NCBI RefSeq assembly: GCF_021249405.1
Contig: NZ_CP089593.1
Span: forward strand, 1,798,001 to 1,862,000
DNA: 64,000 bases
Source of the DNA: Halobacterium zhouii
Lineage (GTDB): Archaea; Halobacteriota; Halobacteria; Halobacteriales; Halobacteriaceae
Direction of reading: 5' to 3'
Shown here: positions 16,371 to 25,409 of the stretch, one piece after another
Layout of the letters: each line of letters begins with the position of its first letter
Position numbering within the stretch: position 1 is the first letter of the stretch
Notes under the pieces: generated by a model
Told to the model about the DNA's origin: nothing
The model's database searches: none
The model's input: the letters and a program-made list of their open reading frames with translations, nothing else
Translations under genes and position numbers: made by a program

Positions 16371-18718
16371 CAGCGGAGTTTCGTGGCGTACCGGTAGAGC
16401 GGGAATAACAACTCGGCCACGCGGTCCACCACGCCGGTGGTCCGCGCGTACACGAGCACCGGAACGTCGCGTCCGCGGGCGGTTTCGACGACTCGGTCTG
16501 TCGTGCTGCCGAACACCCAGCGGCGGAGTTCCCGCGTCCGCGTTGCACCGACGAGCAGCGACGCGCCCTCCTCGTCAGCGACGAACACGAGACCGTCGGC
16601 GACGCTGTCAGCCGAAACGTCGTGTGCCTCGACGTCGACGTCCGGGGAGAGCGCGTCGAGCGTGTCCGTGACAGCCTCGCTCGTACCCTGCCCGCCGGTC
16701 GGCGCCACGCGCACGACGTGGATGGTCGACCCGGCCCGCCCGAGCGCGTCGACGAGTGGCAACAGCGCCTCGTGGTGCGGGCCGCCGCCGGCGCCGACAC
16801 AGAGCGTGTCGAGGGCGTCCGCGTCCTCGAAGCCGTCCGCGTACACCACGTCACAGGGCGACTGGTACTGGACCTTCCGGGTGACCGCGGGGCTCTCGCG
16901 AGGATACCCCATCACCACGAGGTCGGCCTCGTAGCCGCGAGCGGTCTCCACGATGTCGTAGCCGACGTCCCGACTGAGGTGGCCTTCGACCTCGTAGTCG
17001 ACCGCGAGGTCGGCGTCCGAGAGCTCGTCCTCGATGGCTTCGGTTCGTCTGGTGGCGGTGTCGCGAACGACCTCGTTCGGGGTCTGTTCGGGCAGTTGCG
17101 TGATGGTGAGCACGCGAATCATGGGGTCGTCGTCGACGGCCGCCGCCAACCGCGCTGCGACCTGGACGTGGCCGACCGCGCGACCTGGGCGAGAGACCGG
17201 AACCAGGACAGTGTGCCGGCCTTCGGAGTCGGCCGGATTCGCGGCCGGCGAGTCCGTCGCGGCTCCGGACTCGGTGACTCGCTCGAACAGTTCCTCGGAT
17301 TCGGGAGCACCACCCCACAGCACGTAGCCGGCGACGGCGACGACGACCACGACGACGCCGAGTGCAACACCGACCAGCGGGAGGTTCGTGATGAGCGCGA
17401 GGTTCGCCACGACGCCGAGGACCGGCAGGAACGGAACGAGCGGGACGCGGATCGGGCGCTCGAGGCCGGGTTCGTTACGGCGCGAGTAGACCAGAGCGAC
17501 GTTGACGACCGACAGCGGGAGTAGGAGGTTGAACGTCGCGAAGCCAGTGAGCGCGTTCAGCCCGAGGTTCGGCGTGAGCGGGACGACGACGGACGCGATT
17601 CGCACCGCAGCGACTTCCACGCCGCCGAGCGCGCCGTGCTGGGAGAACAGACTGACGAACACGACGATGAGCGCGACGATGGTGCCGATGACCGCGGTGA
17701 CGCTCCAGAACGGCGTTCCGTAGTCGGGGTGGATGCGCGCGAACGACCGCGGGGCTTGCCCGCGGTCACCCATCAGCGACCCGATGCCGCTGGCCGCGAG
17801 GATGCTCGCGTTCGACGCGCTCACCATCGAGAACACCGCGCCGGCGACGATGAGCGCCTGCCCGATGGAGCCGAGGAACGCCGCCGCGACCTGCCCCATC
17901 GCCGTCTCGCCCGCGCGCAGAACGGCCTCGCTGACGGGCGCGTTCACCATCGCGATGATGACGAACGTGTACAGCACGGTGACGGTGACGATGCTCGCGG
18001 CGATGGCCTTCGGCACCGTCTCCGTCGGGTTGATTATCTCGCCCGCGCTCGCGGCGATGGCCGAGAAACCGAAGAACGTGATGAACGCGAGGGCCGCCAC
18101 GGAGACGATGCCGACGATGTCGGTGGAGAACTGTGCGGTGAACGTGCCTACCGCCGCGGCCGGGCCGGTGTACGCGAACGCGCCGCCGATGAACGCGAAC
18201 AGCACCGCGACCTTCGCACCAGTCACAATCACCTGGAAACCGCCGCTCTCCTCGGTTCCCTGGGCGTTCAGCACGCCCAGGAGGACAGCGGTGAGGACGC
18301 CGACGCTCCCCCGCGGAATCGCGTCGTGCAGGTGGAGGGTCGTGCCTGCGAAACGGAGGGTCTCCGGGATGATGAACGCGAAAAACCACTCGTCCATCGT
18401 CGCGAGATAGAACGCCGTCGTCCCCGTGTACCCGAGGAACAGCGACGCGCCGACGAAGTACGTGAGCAGGTCGCTGTCGAACGTGCGCGAGGAGAAGAGG
18501 TAGCCGCCGCCGTTCTCCGAGTAGATGGAAGCGAACTCGGAGTACGACGCCGCCGTGATGCTCGCGACGACGGCGGCGAGCACGAACGCGATGACCGCGC
18601 TCGACCCGATGCGCGCCACGGCGAGCCCCGACAGCGAGAAGATGCCCGCCGCGATCATCGTCCCGAGCCCCATCGCGAAGGCGACCTTGAACCCGAGCGT
18701 ACGGGTGTGTTCTACCAT
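16367..18718 (-). CDS. APC-family permease fused to two UspA domains (second paralogue)
   Basis: The protein has 783 residues from the ATG at 18718. It begins with 'LGFKVAFAMGLGTMIAAGIFSLSG' (APC motif), has about 12 hydrophobic segments through residue 430, then two UspA-like domains (about 470-610 and 612-750). 'VGATRTRELRRWVFGS' marks the nucleotide-loop end of the last Usp domain. Domain order matches the convergent paralogue at 13556-15973, but sequences are clearly divergent, so this is not a recent duplication. A longer upstream frame overlaps trkA antisense and is rejected. Confidence 0.92.
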   Translation of the reverse strand: MVEHTRTLGFKVAFAMGLGTMIAAGIFSLSGLAVARIGSSAVIAFVLAAVVASITAASYSEFASIYSENGGGYLFSSRTFDSDLLTYFVGASLFLGYTGTTAFYLATMDEWFFAFIIPETLRFAGTTLHLHDAIPRGSVGVLTAVLLGVLNAQGTEESGGFQVIVTGAKVAVLFAFIGGAFAYTGPAAAVGTFTAQFSTDIVGIVSVAALAFITFFGFSAIAASAGEIINPTETVPKAIAASIVTVTVLYTFVIIAMVNAPVSEAVLRAGETAMGQVAAAFLGSIGQALIVAGAVFSMVSASNASILAASGIGSLMGDRGQAPRSFARIHPDYGTPFWSVTAVIGTIVALIVVFVSLFSQHGALGGVEVAAVRIASVVVPLTPNLGLNALTGFATFNLLLPLSVVNVALVYSRRNEPGLERPIRVPLVPFLPVLGVVANLALITNLPLVGVALGVVVVVVAVAGYVLWGGAPESEELFERVTESGAATDSPAANPADSEGRHTVLVPVSRPGRAVGHVQVAARLAAAVDDDPMIRVLTITQLPEQTPNEVVRDTATRRTEAIEDELSDADLAVDYEVEGHLSRDVGYDIVETARGYEADLVVMGYPRESPAVTRKVQYQSPCDVVYADGFEDADALDTLCVGAGGGPHHEALLPLVDALGRAGSTIHVVRVAPTGGQGTSEAVTDTLDALSPDVDVEAHDVSADSVADGLVFVADEEGASLLVGATRTRELRRWVFGSTTDRVVETARGRDVPVLVYARTTGVVDRVAELLFPLYRYATKLRW

Positions 18719-18872
18719 TGGTCTGTAATGTCCGGGAAGGGAGGTAAATCCTATTGCTGGACCACTCGCGGCGAACAGCAGTTCTCGACTTCGGAAGCGG
18801 ACAGTTCGGCGGGCGCAGTCGCTTGATTCTGGGTAACTCGTGTGATTTCGGACGCTCGGGACGGAACCGGCA

Positions 18873-18880
18873 GTATAAAT
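18873..18880 (+). promoter_or_regulatory. TATA box upstream of trkA
   Basis: GTATAAAT in the 216-nt divergent gap, 54 nt before the trkA ATG at 18935. Transcription would start near 18903, giving a leader of about 30 nt. Confidence 0.5.
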
Positions 18881-18934
18881 GAGGACGCTTCGTACACGCC
18901 AGACACGATTGCCGAGCGACGAGAGTTCCAATCT

Positions 18935-19615
18935 ATGTACATCGTAATTGTCGGCGCGGGTGACACCGGAACGCCGCTCATCGAGATGGCCACGCAGGGT
19001 GGCAACGAGGTAGTCGTCGTCGAACGCGACCACGAGCGGGCGGAACGGGCCGCAGAGACGTTCGATTGTCTCGTCATCGAGGACGACGCGACGTCGAAGG
19101 AGACGCTGCGCGAGGCGGGCGCCGACCGCGCGGACGCGCTCATCAGCACCACCGACGAGGACGCCACGAACGTGATGGTCTGTCTGCTCGCCCAGGACCT
19201 CTCGGTGCCCAGCGTGGTCTCCGTCGTCCAGAACCCCGAGCACATGAGCCTGTTCCGGGAGGTCGGCGTCAACACCATCGAGAACCCCCAGCGGCTCATC
19301 GCCGACTACCTCTACCGCGCGATCAAGCGCCCCTCCATCGTGGACTTCATGCGCGTCGGCGAGGAGGCCGAGGTGTTCGAAATCCACGTCGAACCCGACG
19401 CACCGATCGCGGGCCGGACGCTCGCAGAGGCAGGCGACGACGGCACGCTTTCGAGGGACATCCTCGTCGTCGCGGTGGACCGCGACGGCGACGGTGACCC
19501 GATCACGCCCCGCGGGAACACTCGAATCGAGGCCGGCGACCTCCTCACCGTCTACTCGTCAGACGGCGTGACGCCGGAACTGACCCGCCTGTTCGGACAC
19601 CACGAGAGCGACTGA
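18935..19615 (+). CDS. trkA: TrkA-type K+ uptake regulatory protein (single RCK)
   Basis: The protein has 226 residues: a Rossmann NAD-binding TrkA-N domain (GAGDTG, residues 7-12, acidic Glu at the end of the second strand, VVVVE) and a TrkA-C domain (about 140-225, 'EVFEIHVEPDAPIAGRTLAEAG'). It gates the TrkH channel at the membrane in response to nucleotides. An in-frame extension to 18842 is possible but would lie across the TATA box, so the ATG at 18935 is chosen. It is followed 1 nt later by trkH. Confidence 0.93.
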   Translation: MYIVIVGAGDTGTPLIEMATQGGNEVVVVERDHERAERAAETFDCLVIEDDATSKETLREAGADRADALISTTDEDATNVMVCLLAQDLSVPSVVSVVQNPEHMSLFREVGVNTIENPQRLIADYLYRAIKRPSIVDFMRVGEEAEVFEIHVEPDAPIAGRTLAEAGDDGTLSRDILVVAVDRDGDGDPITPRGNTRIEAGDLLTVYSSDGVTPELTRLFGHHESD

Positions 19616-19616
19616 C

Positions 19617-21296
19617 ATGTCGAACTGGTCGTTCGCGGACGCGGCGGACCGAGCCACCATCGCGAGGGACGTCGGCTCGCTCCTGCTCATCGAGGCCGCG
19701 ATGATGGTAGCCAGCGTCGCCGTCGCGCTCGTAGCGCGCGAGTTCTACGCGGCCCTGGGCTTCCTGCTCGCCGGCGGCGTGACCGCCGCGGTCGGCGGGT
19801 TCGCCAACCGCAGGTACGCAGACGCTCCAACGCCCCGGATGAAACACGGGATGGTCATCGCGGCGAGCGGGTGGCTGCTGGTCGCGGCGTTCGGTGCGCT
19901 CCCGCTGTTCCTCACCGCGTGGGTGACACCGCCCGCCGCCATGGACGCCTTCGTGGCGGCGGGCGCGAACACCGCGAACTGGGACGCGATTTCGGTCGGC
20001 GGGACGACGACGTTCTCCAGTCTCGCGTACTTCCGGAACCCGCTGCACGCGCTCTTCGAGAGCATGAGCGGGTGGACGGGCAGCGGACTGACGATGGCGG
20101 TCCACGAGCCGACACTCCCCCGCGCCGTCCAGTGGTGGCGGTCGTTCATCCAGTGGGTCGGCGGGGTCGGCGTGGTGGTGCTCACCGTCTCCATTCTCTC
20201 GCGGCCGGGGAGCGGAAGTTACGCGCTCTACCGCAGTGAAGCCCGGGAGAAGAAGATCCACCCGAGCGTGGTCTCTACGGTCCGCACCGTCTGGAAGCTC
20301 GTGCTCGCGTACACGGTGGTGGCGACACTCCTGCTGTTCGCTGCTATTCGGGCGAGCGAGTACGGCGGCCACCTTCCGCTGTGGGAGGCGGGCTGGCAGG
20401 CGCTCAATCACGCGATGACCGGCCTGACGACGGGCGGATTCAGCGTGACGGACAACTCGATTGCGACGTACAACTCGCCGCTGGTCGAGGCCGCGTTGCT
20501 CCCCATCATGATCGCCGGCGCGGTCGCGTTCCCGATACACTACGTCGCGTTGCGCGACCGCGACCTCGGCGCGCTCGTGTCGGACCTTCAGACCCGCTGG
20601 CTGTTCGTCCTGCTCGCAGGGGGCGCGCTCGTCCTCGCCCTCCAGAACGCGCTGACCGTGCCCGCGGTGACCGACGCGTTCGCCACGCAGTCGTTCGTCT
20701 CGCTCCCGCGCGTCGACCCCCAGCAAATCGATGCGATTCGGGACTCCGTCTTCCAGTGGGTGAGCGCGCTCACGTGCACGGGCTTCCAGTCGGCGCCCGT
20801 CGGCAAGTGGGTCGCCGGCGGGAAACTGCTCGTCGTCGGCGCGATGGTGGTCGGTGGCGCCGCCGGGTCGACCGTCGGCGGCATCAAGATCATCCGAGCG
20901 TACACCGTCGTTCGTGGCATCATCTGGCAGTTCTCGCGGGTGTTCCTGCCGAAGAACGCCGTCGTCGTCGCGCACATCGGCGACCGCACGCTCGACCGCA
21001 CCGAGATGGAACACGAGTTCAGCGAGGCCGCCATCGTCACGCTCCTCTGGGTACTCCTGCTCGTCGCCACCAGCCTCGTCCTCGTGAACGTCGCCGCGCC
21101 CGAGTTCGGCTACGCTGACGCGCTGTTCGAGGTGGCGAGCTCGCAGGGCAACGTCGGCCTCTCCACCGGCATCACGGGCCCCGAAATGCCCGCGCTCGCG
21201 GAAGGGATGTTCGTCCTGAACATGTGGGTCGGTCGCCTCGAAATCATCCCGGTTCTCGTGTTCCTCCGCGCCACCGTCTACGGGCTAGACCCGTGA
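19617..21296 (+). CDS. trkH: TrkH-type potassium transporter, K+-translocating subunit
   Basis: The protein has 559 residues with the four P-loop filter segments of the TrkH/KtrB family: 'SGWTGSGLT', 'TTGGFS', 'TCTGFQS' and 'SSQGNVGLSTG'. Hydrophobic helices occur throughout. It is directly downstream of a single-RCK TrkA, forming a complete uptake system. In haloarchaea K+ is the main compatible solute. The last residues (RATVYGLDP) are typical of the family end. Confidence 0.95.
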   Translation: MSNWSFADAADRATIARDVGSLLLIEAAMMVASVAVALVAREFYAALGFLLAGGVTAAVGGFANRRYADAPTPRMKHGMVIAASGWLLVAAFGALPLFLTAWVTPPAAMDAFVAAGANTANWDAISVGGTTTFSSLAYFRNPLHALFESMSGWTGSGLTMAVHEPTLPRAVQWWRSFIQWVGGVGVVVLTVSILSRPGSGSYALYRSEAREKKIHPSVVSTVRTVWKLVLAYTVVATLLLFAAIRASEYGGHLPLWEAGWQALNHAMTGLTTGGFSVTDNSIATYNSPLVEAALLPIMIAGAVAFPIHYVALRDRDLGALVSDLQTRWLFVLLAGGALVLALQNALTVPAVTDAFATQSFVSLPRVDPQQIDAIRDSVFQWVSALTCTGFQSAPVGKWVAGGKLLVVGAMVVGGAAGSTVGGIKIIRAYTVVRGIIWQFSRVFLPKNAVVVAHIGDRTLDRTEMEHEFSEAAIVTLLWVLLLVATSLVLVNVAAPEFGYADALFEVASSQGNVGLSTGITGPEMPALAEGMFVLNMWVGRLEIIPVLVFLRATVYGLDP

Positions 21297-21353
21297 CTGG
21301 CGTGGTGGTTTCAGCCTCCAGTTACCACCGGAGACGGCTCGAAACAGGCTCGT

Positions 21354-22223
21354 TCAGAACAGGCGGGAGAGTACGGATTCGTCCGTCTTTCGATGCACCG
21401 TCAGCACGGGTCCCGACTCGCTGTCCTGTCTGACCTCGTCCGTCGTGGAGCCGAAGAGGAACCGTCTGAGTTTCCCCTTCTCGGGCGCGCCAACTATCGT
21501 CATATCGTGGTAGCCGGAGTGGTCGATGATCTCGTTCGCCGGATCGGACGCCCGGACGACGTGGTGGTCGACGTCGACGCCGTCGTCGAGCCGATAGTCG
21601 TAGGCGTCGAGTAGATTCCTGGCGTCGACTTCCTCGCGTTCCGTGGCGTCTTCCGGAACGACGTGGAACAGTTCGATCCAGCAGTCGGCGGCTCTGGCGA
21701 TCGCCTCCGCGATTCTCGTCGCGAGTCCCGAGTGGGGCCCTCTGGCAACGGGAACCAGAATACTCGACGGCGACTCGAATCGATCCATTCTCGTTCCGAC
21801 GACGGTGTGACACCCCTTCGCGACCGTCGTCTCGTCCCGGCCTCGCGAGAAGAAACGCGTCTCGTCACGGTCGACGACGGTCGTCGTTATCGAATGCGAG
21901 TCGACGAACGAGTCGAGGAGCCCCCGTGAGTACGACAGTTGCGTCTGCGTGACGGGGATGGAGAATCTGTCGCGGATCTCCATCTTCTGTTCCGCTTCGT
22001 CGCGGAGTTCGTCCGAACTGGTAGCCCCGTCCGAATCGGGGGCGTACAACAGGTACAGTTCGCCGTCGACCCCGAACGTGATGTTCGCGCCGAGCAGACT
22101 CGTCTCCCGCTCGTTCACAGCGTCACAGAACGGGACGAGGATGCGCTGGTCGTCCGCTGGCCAGTCCAGGTCCTCGTGGCCGACTACCTGGGGCCACGGA
22201 CGGTCCCCCGAGTTGATGCTCAT
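21354..22223 (-). CDS. Tandem-UspA-like stress protein
   Basis: The protein has 289 residues from the ATG at 22223. Two Usp-like halves are visible: the first begins 'RILVPFCDAVNERETSLLGA', the second 'SSILVPVARGPHSGLATRIAEAIA' and ends 'MTIVGAPEKGKLRRFLFGSTTDEV' (the G-x9-G[ST] nucleotide-binding signature is approximate). It resembles the Usp tails of the permeases nearby, suggesting a common origin. It lies between two TrkH genes and may regulate K+ transport. Confidence 0.82.
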   Translation of the reverse strand: MSINSGDRPWPQVVGHEDLDWPADDQRILVPFCDAVNERETSLLGANITFGVDGELYLLYAPDSDGATSSDELRDEAEQKMEIRDRFSIPVTQTQLSYSRGLLDSFVDSHSITTTVVDRDETRFFSRGRDETTVAKGCHTVVGTRMDRFESPSSILVPVARGPHSGLATRIAEAIARAADCWIELFHVVPEDATEREEVDARNLLDAYDYRLDDGVDVDHHVVRASDPANEIIDHSGYHDMTIVGAPEKGKLRRFLFGSTTDEVRQDSESGPVLTVHRKTDESVLSRLF

Positions 22224-22380
22224 TGGCAGGGGTTGGGAGCACAGCGCAATAAAACACCACCCGGATAGAGCCACGGTCGTCTCGGTAATCTACGGTTGGT
22301 CGTGGTGTACAGTGAGGCGATTCACCTGGTGATTCCAGCCAGAGTGACTATCCAGAGGTGGACGTGCGCCGTCAAAGCCG

Positions 22381-23949
22381 TTAGGACCGCCAGTACGTGT
22401 TCGTGAAGAGCACGAGCACGGGGATGATTTCGAGGCGGCCGACCCACATCAGGCCGACCATGAGGAGTTTCGAGGCGTCCGTGAACACGAGGTAGTTGCT
22501 CATCGGGCCGACGACGCCAAAGCCCGGACCAACGTTCCCGAGGGTCGCCGCGACCGCGCTCGTCGACTCGAAGGCGGTGACCGTCGCGGAGACGCGTCCG
22601 GAGTCGACGACGACGAAGACGCTTCCAACCACGAACAGCGCGAAGTAGAACGCGGTGAACGCGTAGATGCCGCGGACGCCGCGTTCGTCGAGCGCGCGCC
22701 CGCCGAGCCGGATTGGCTTGACGGCGTCCGGGTGAACGGTGGCGAACAGTTCGCGCTTGAGGGATTTCATGATGACGAGCCAGCGCACCATCTTCACCGC
22801 GCCGCCGGTGCTGCCGGCGCTCCCGCCGAGGAACAGCGCGAAGAACAACACGAGTTTCGCGGGCCAACTCCACGCGGTGAAGTCCATGCTCGCGTACCCG
22901 GTGGTGGTGATGATGGACGTCGCCTGGAACGCGGCGTGCCGGAGCGAAGCCTCGAGGTTGCCGGCGACCGGCCCGACGGCGTCCGTGACGTCGAGTGTAG
23001 GGCCCGTGAACAGGATGGCCGCGAGGATGGCCGTGACGGCGCCGAGCACGCCGACGTAGAACCGGAACTCGCTGTCCTCGAGGGGGTCCTCGAAGTCGCC
23101 CTGGAGGACGTGCCAGAACAGCGCGAAGTTCGTCCCCGCCGCGACCATGAACGGGATGATGAGCCACTGGACGGCGGCGGAGAACGCCTCGATGGAGCGC
23201 GCCTCCGGGCTGAATCCGCCGGTCGCCATCGTCGTGAACCCGTGCGAGACGGCGTTGTACAGACCCATATCGGGGGCGAGTCCGGCGGCGTTGAGGCCGT
23301 ACAGCAACACGATCTCGAGGGCGGTGATGCCGGCGTACGCGAGCCACAGCGCGCGCGCGGTCTCCGCGATGCGGGGCGTGAGCTTCTGGATGCCCGGGCC
23401 GGGCGCTTCGGCGTCCATGAGTTGCGCGCCGCCGACGGAGAGTTCCGGGAGGATGGCGACCGCGAGCACGACAATCCCCATGCCGCCGAGCCACTGCGTG
23501 AGCTGTCGCCACAGCAGGATGGCGTGGGAGTGGGCGTCGAACGAGATGGTTCCCATCACCGTCGCCCCCGTCGTGGTGAACCCGCTCATCGTCTCGAACA
23601 GCGCGTTCACCGGGTTCCCGAGCGTCGACGTAGGTGCCGTCGGCTCCACGACCGGCGGGATGCCGTGGGCGGCGAAGAGGTACGGAAGCGCGCCGACCAC
23701 GCTCACCGCCAGCCAGGTCGACGCCACCATCAGAAACCCCTCGCGCGCGCCCATCTCCTCGGGGTCACCCACGGACTCGAGGGCCGTCCCGAGTGCGAGC
23801 GCCACCAGAATGGTCGCGCCGAACGCCGCGAGGCCGCCGTCACCGTAGTAGAGTGCGACCAGAACGGGCAACACCAGCGGAACCGAGAGCCACTTCACGA
23901 CGGTGCCGACGAGCGCCAGACTCGCCCGCCAGTTCACGCGCAGCGTCAT
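22381..23949 (-). CDS. trkH: TrkH-type potassium transporter, second paralogue
   Basis: The protein has 522 residues with filter segments 'SGFTTTGATV', 'FTTMATGGFS', 'SIITTTGYASM' and 'ATLGNVGPGFG'. It is closer to canonical TrkH/TrkG than the paralogue at 19617. It overlaps the upstream trkA by 4 nt (ATGA), so the two are translationally coupled. Multiple hydrophobic helices; membrane protein. Confidence 0.95.
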   Translation of the reverse strand: MTLRVNWRASLALVGTVVKWLSVPLVLPVLVALYYGDGGLAAFGATILVALALGTALESVGDPEEMGAREGFLMVASTWLAVSVVGALPYLFAAHGIPPVVEPTAPTSTLGNPVNALFETMSGFTTTGATVMGTISFDAHSHAILLWRQLTQWLGGMGIVVLAVAILPELSVGGAQLMDAEAPGPGIQKLTPRIAETARALWLAYAGITALEIVLLYGLNAAGLAPDMGLYNAVSHGFTTMATGGFSPEARSIEAFSAAVQWLIIPFMVAAGTNFALFWHVLQGDFEDPLEDSEFRFYVGVLGAVTAILAAILFTGPTLDVTDAVGPVAGNLEASLRHAAFQATSIITTTGYASMDFTAWSWPAKLVLFFALFLGGSAGSTGGAVKMVRWLVIMKSLKRELFATVHPDAVKPIRLGGRALDERGVRGIYAFTAFYFALFVVGSVFVVVDSGRVSATVTAFESTSAVAATLGNVGPGFGVVGPMSNYLVFTDASKLLMVGLMWVGRLEIIPVLVLFTNTYWRS

Positions 23950-25283
23950 AGCTTCGACGTGACCTCGTCGATCGCGTCCGCGTGGACGAACGCGACGACG
24001 TGGTCGCCCACCTCTACGACGGTTTCGCCGCGGGGCGTGACGTACTCGCCGTCACGCGTGATAGCGCCGACGACGACGCCCGCGGGCAGGTCACCGACCA
24101 CGTCCTGGATGGCGTGGCCCGCCAGTACGCTCTGGTCGTCCACCTCGATCTCGACGATCTCCGCCCCGCCGGGGCCGACGATGGCGACGTTCTCCGCGCG
24201 GCGCTCGCGCGTGAACCGCGTGATCTCCTCGGCGGTGACCTGGCGGGGGTTCACGGCGACGTCGACGCCGACCGCCTCGAACAACTCGACGTACCGCGCG
24301 CGCTCGACCACGGCGATGGCGCGGGTCGCGCCGAGGCGTTTTGCGAGCAGCGCCGCGAGCAGACTGCGTTCGTCGCTCCCGAGCGTCGCGACCACCACGT
24401 CCGCCTCGTCGACGTGCTCGCGAGAGAGGAAGTCGGGGTCGGTGCCGTCGTTCGAGAACACCGTGGCCGCGGGCACGCGGTCCGCGAGTTCGCGCGCGCG
24501 GTCCTCGTCCGACTCCACGATGCGCACCGAGAGGCCGCGGTCCACGAGCAACTCCGCGGTGAGCGCGCCCGTCGTGCTGCCGCCGACGATTACGACGTCC
24601 TCGACCTCCTGTGCGGCGGCGGGGTCGACGGCGCGCGCGAACTCGCGGACGCTCGCCGGTCGCCCGACGACGATCACCCTGTCCCCGCCCGCTATCGTCG
24701 TGTCCCCGGTGGGGATGTCGATGTCGTCGCCGTTGCGGACGACCGCGACGAACGTCAGCGCCTCGAAACGGTCGGCCTCCGCGACGGTCTCGCCGGCGAG
24801 TGGACTGTCCGCGGGTACGTCGAACTCCGCCATCTGCACCTTACCGTCCGCGAACGGGTCGACGTCGTGTGCGGTCGGAAGGTCGACGACGCGGACGATG
24901 GCCTCCGCCGCGAGCAACTCCGTGCACACCAGGAAGTCCACGCCGAACGCGCCGCGGTGTCGCTGCCACGTGTCGAGATACGACGTCTCCTCGACGCGCG
25001 CGATGGTGAACGCGTCGCTCACCGTCTTCACGGTGCCACAGGTGGCGAGGTTCGTCTCGTCGTCGTCCGTGCTGGCGATGACGACGTCCGCCTGTTCGAC
25101 TTCCGCCTCCGCGAGCGTGTCGAGGTCGGTTCCGTCGCCAGTCACCGCGAGTACGTCCAGGGAGTACGTGAGTGAATCCACGCGCTCGGGGTCGACGTCC
25201 ACGACGACGACCTCGTGGGCGTCTGCGAGGCTGGCTGCGATACTTGACCCGACCTCGCCCGCGCCCACGACGAGGATGCGCAT
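23946..25283 (-). CDS. trkA: TrkA K+ uptake regulator, two RCK domains
   Basis: The protein has 445 residues with two TrkA-N Rossmann domains ('VVGAGEVGSSIA', residues 5-16, and 'VIVGGSTTGALTAELL', near 230) each followed by a TrkA-C domain. This is the full-length bacterial TrkA layout, unlike the single-RCK protein at 18935. The second nucleotide loop reads GGSTTG rather than GxGxxG, so only the first may bind NAD(H) strongly. It is coupled to trkH and divergent from the histidine kinase gene. Confidence 0.95.
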   Translation of the reverse strand: MRILVVGAGEVGSSIAASLADAHEVVVVDVDPERVDSLTYSLDVLAVTGDGTDLDTLAEAEVEQADVVIASTDDDETNLATCGTVKTVSDAFTIARVEETSYLDTWQRHRGAFGVDFLVCTELLAAEAIVRVVDLPTAHDVDPFADGKVQMAEFDVPADSPLAGETVAEADRFEALTFVAVVRNGDDIDIPTGDTTIAGGDRVIVVGRPASVREFARAVDPAAAQEVEDVVIVGGSTTGALTAELLVDRGLSVRIVESDEDRARELADRVPAATVFSNDGTDPDFLSREHVDEADVVVATLGSDERSLLAALLAKRLGATRAIAVVERARYVELFEAVGVDVAVNPRQVTAEEITRFTRERRAENVAIVGPGGAEIVEIEVDDQSVLAGHAIQDVVGDLPAGVVVGAITRDGEYVTPRGETVVEVGDHVVAFVHADAIDEVTSKL

Positions 25284-25379
25284 CAGTCGGAGCCACCTCT
25301 TTGCATACGTCCTCGTCCGTCTGCCCCGTCAATAGCCCTTCGGAAGAATCTGCACAGCCGTTCGGAGGCACCTGAAACG

Positions 25380-25385
25380 TTTATG
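25380..25385 (+). promoter_or_regulatory. TATA box of the histidine kinase gene
   Basis: TTTATG, 25-30 nt before the ATG at 25410. The TTTATGG sequence contains an earlier ATG (25383) that would lengthen the protein by nine residues; its position within the TATA box argues for 25410 as start. Confidence 0.45.
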
Positions 25386-25409
25386 GTAAGACAGCCCACA
25401 TTACCGCCA

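Noticed and set aside
18719..19387. Upstream extension of the second permease-Usp gene
   Set aside because: It would overlap trkA antisense and cross its TATA box. The APC family N-terminus begins at 18718.
22732..25335. 867-codon plus-strand frame over trkH and trkA
   Set aside because: Antisense to two clear Trk genes; low-complexity composition; no family resemblance.
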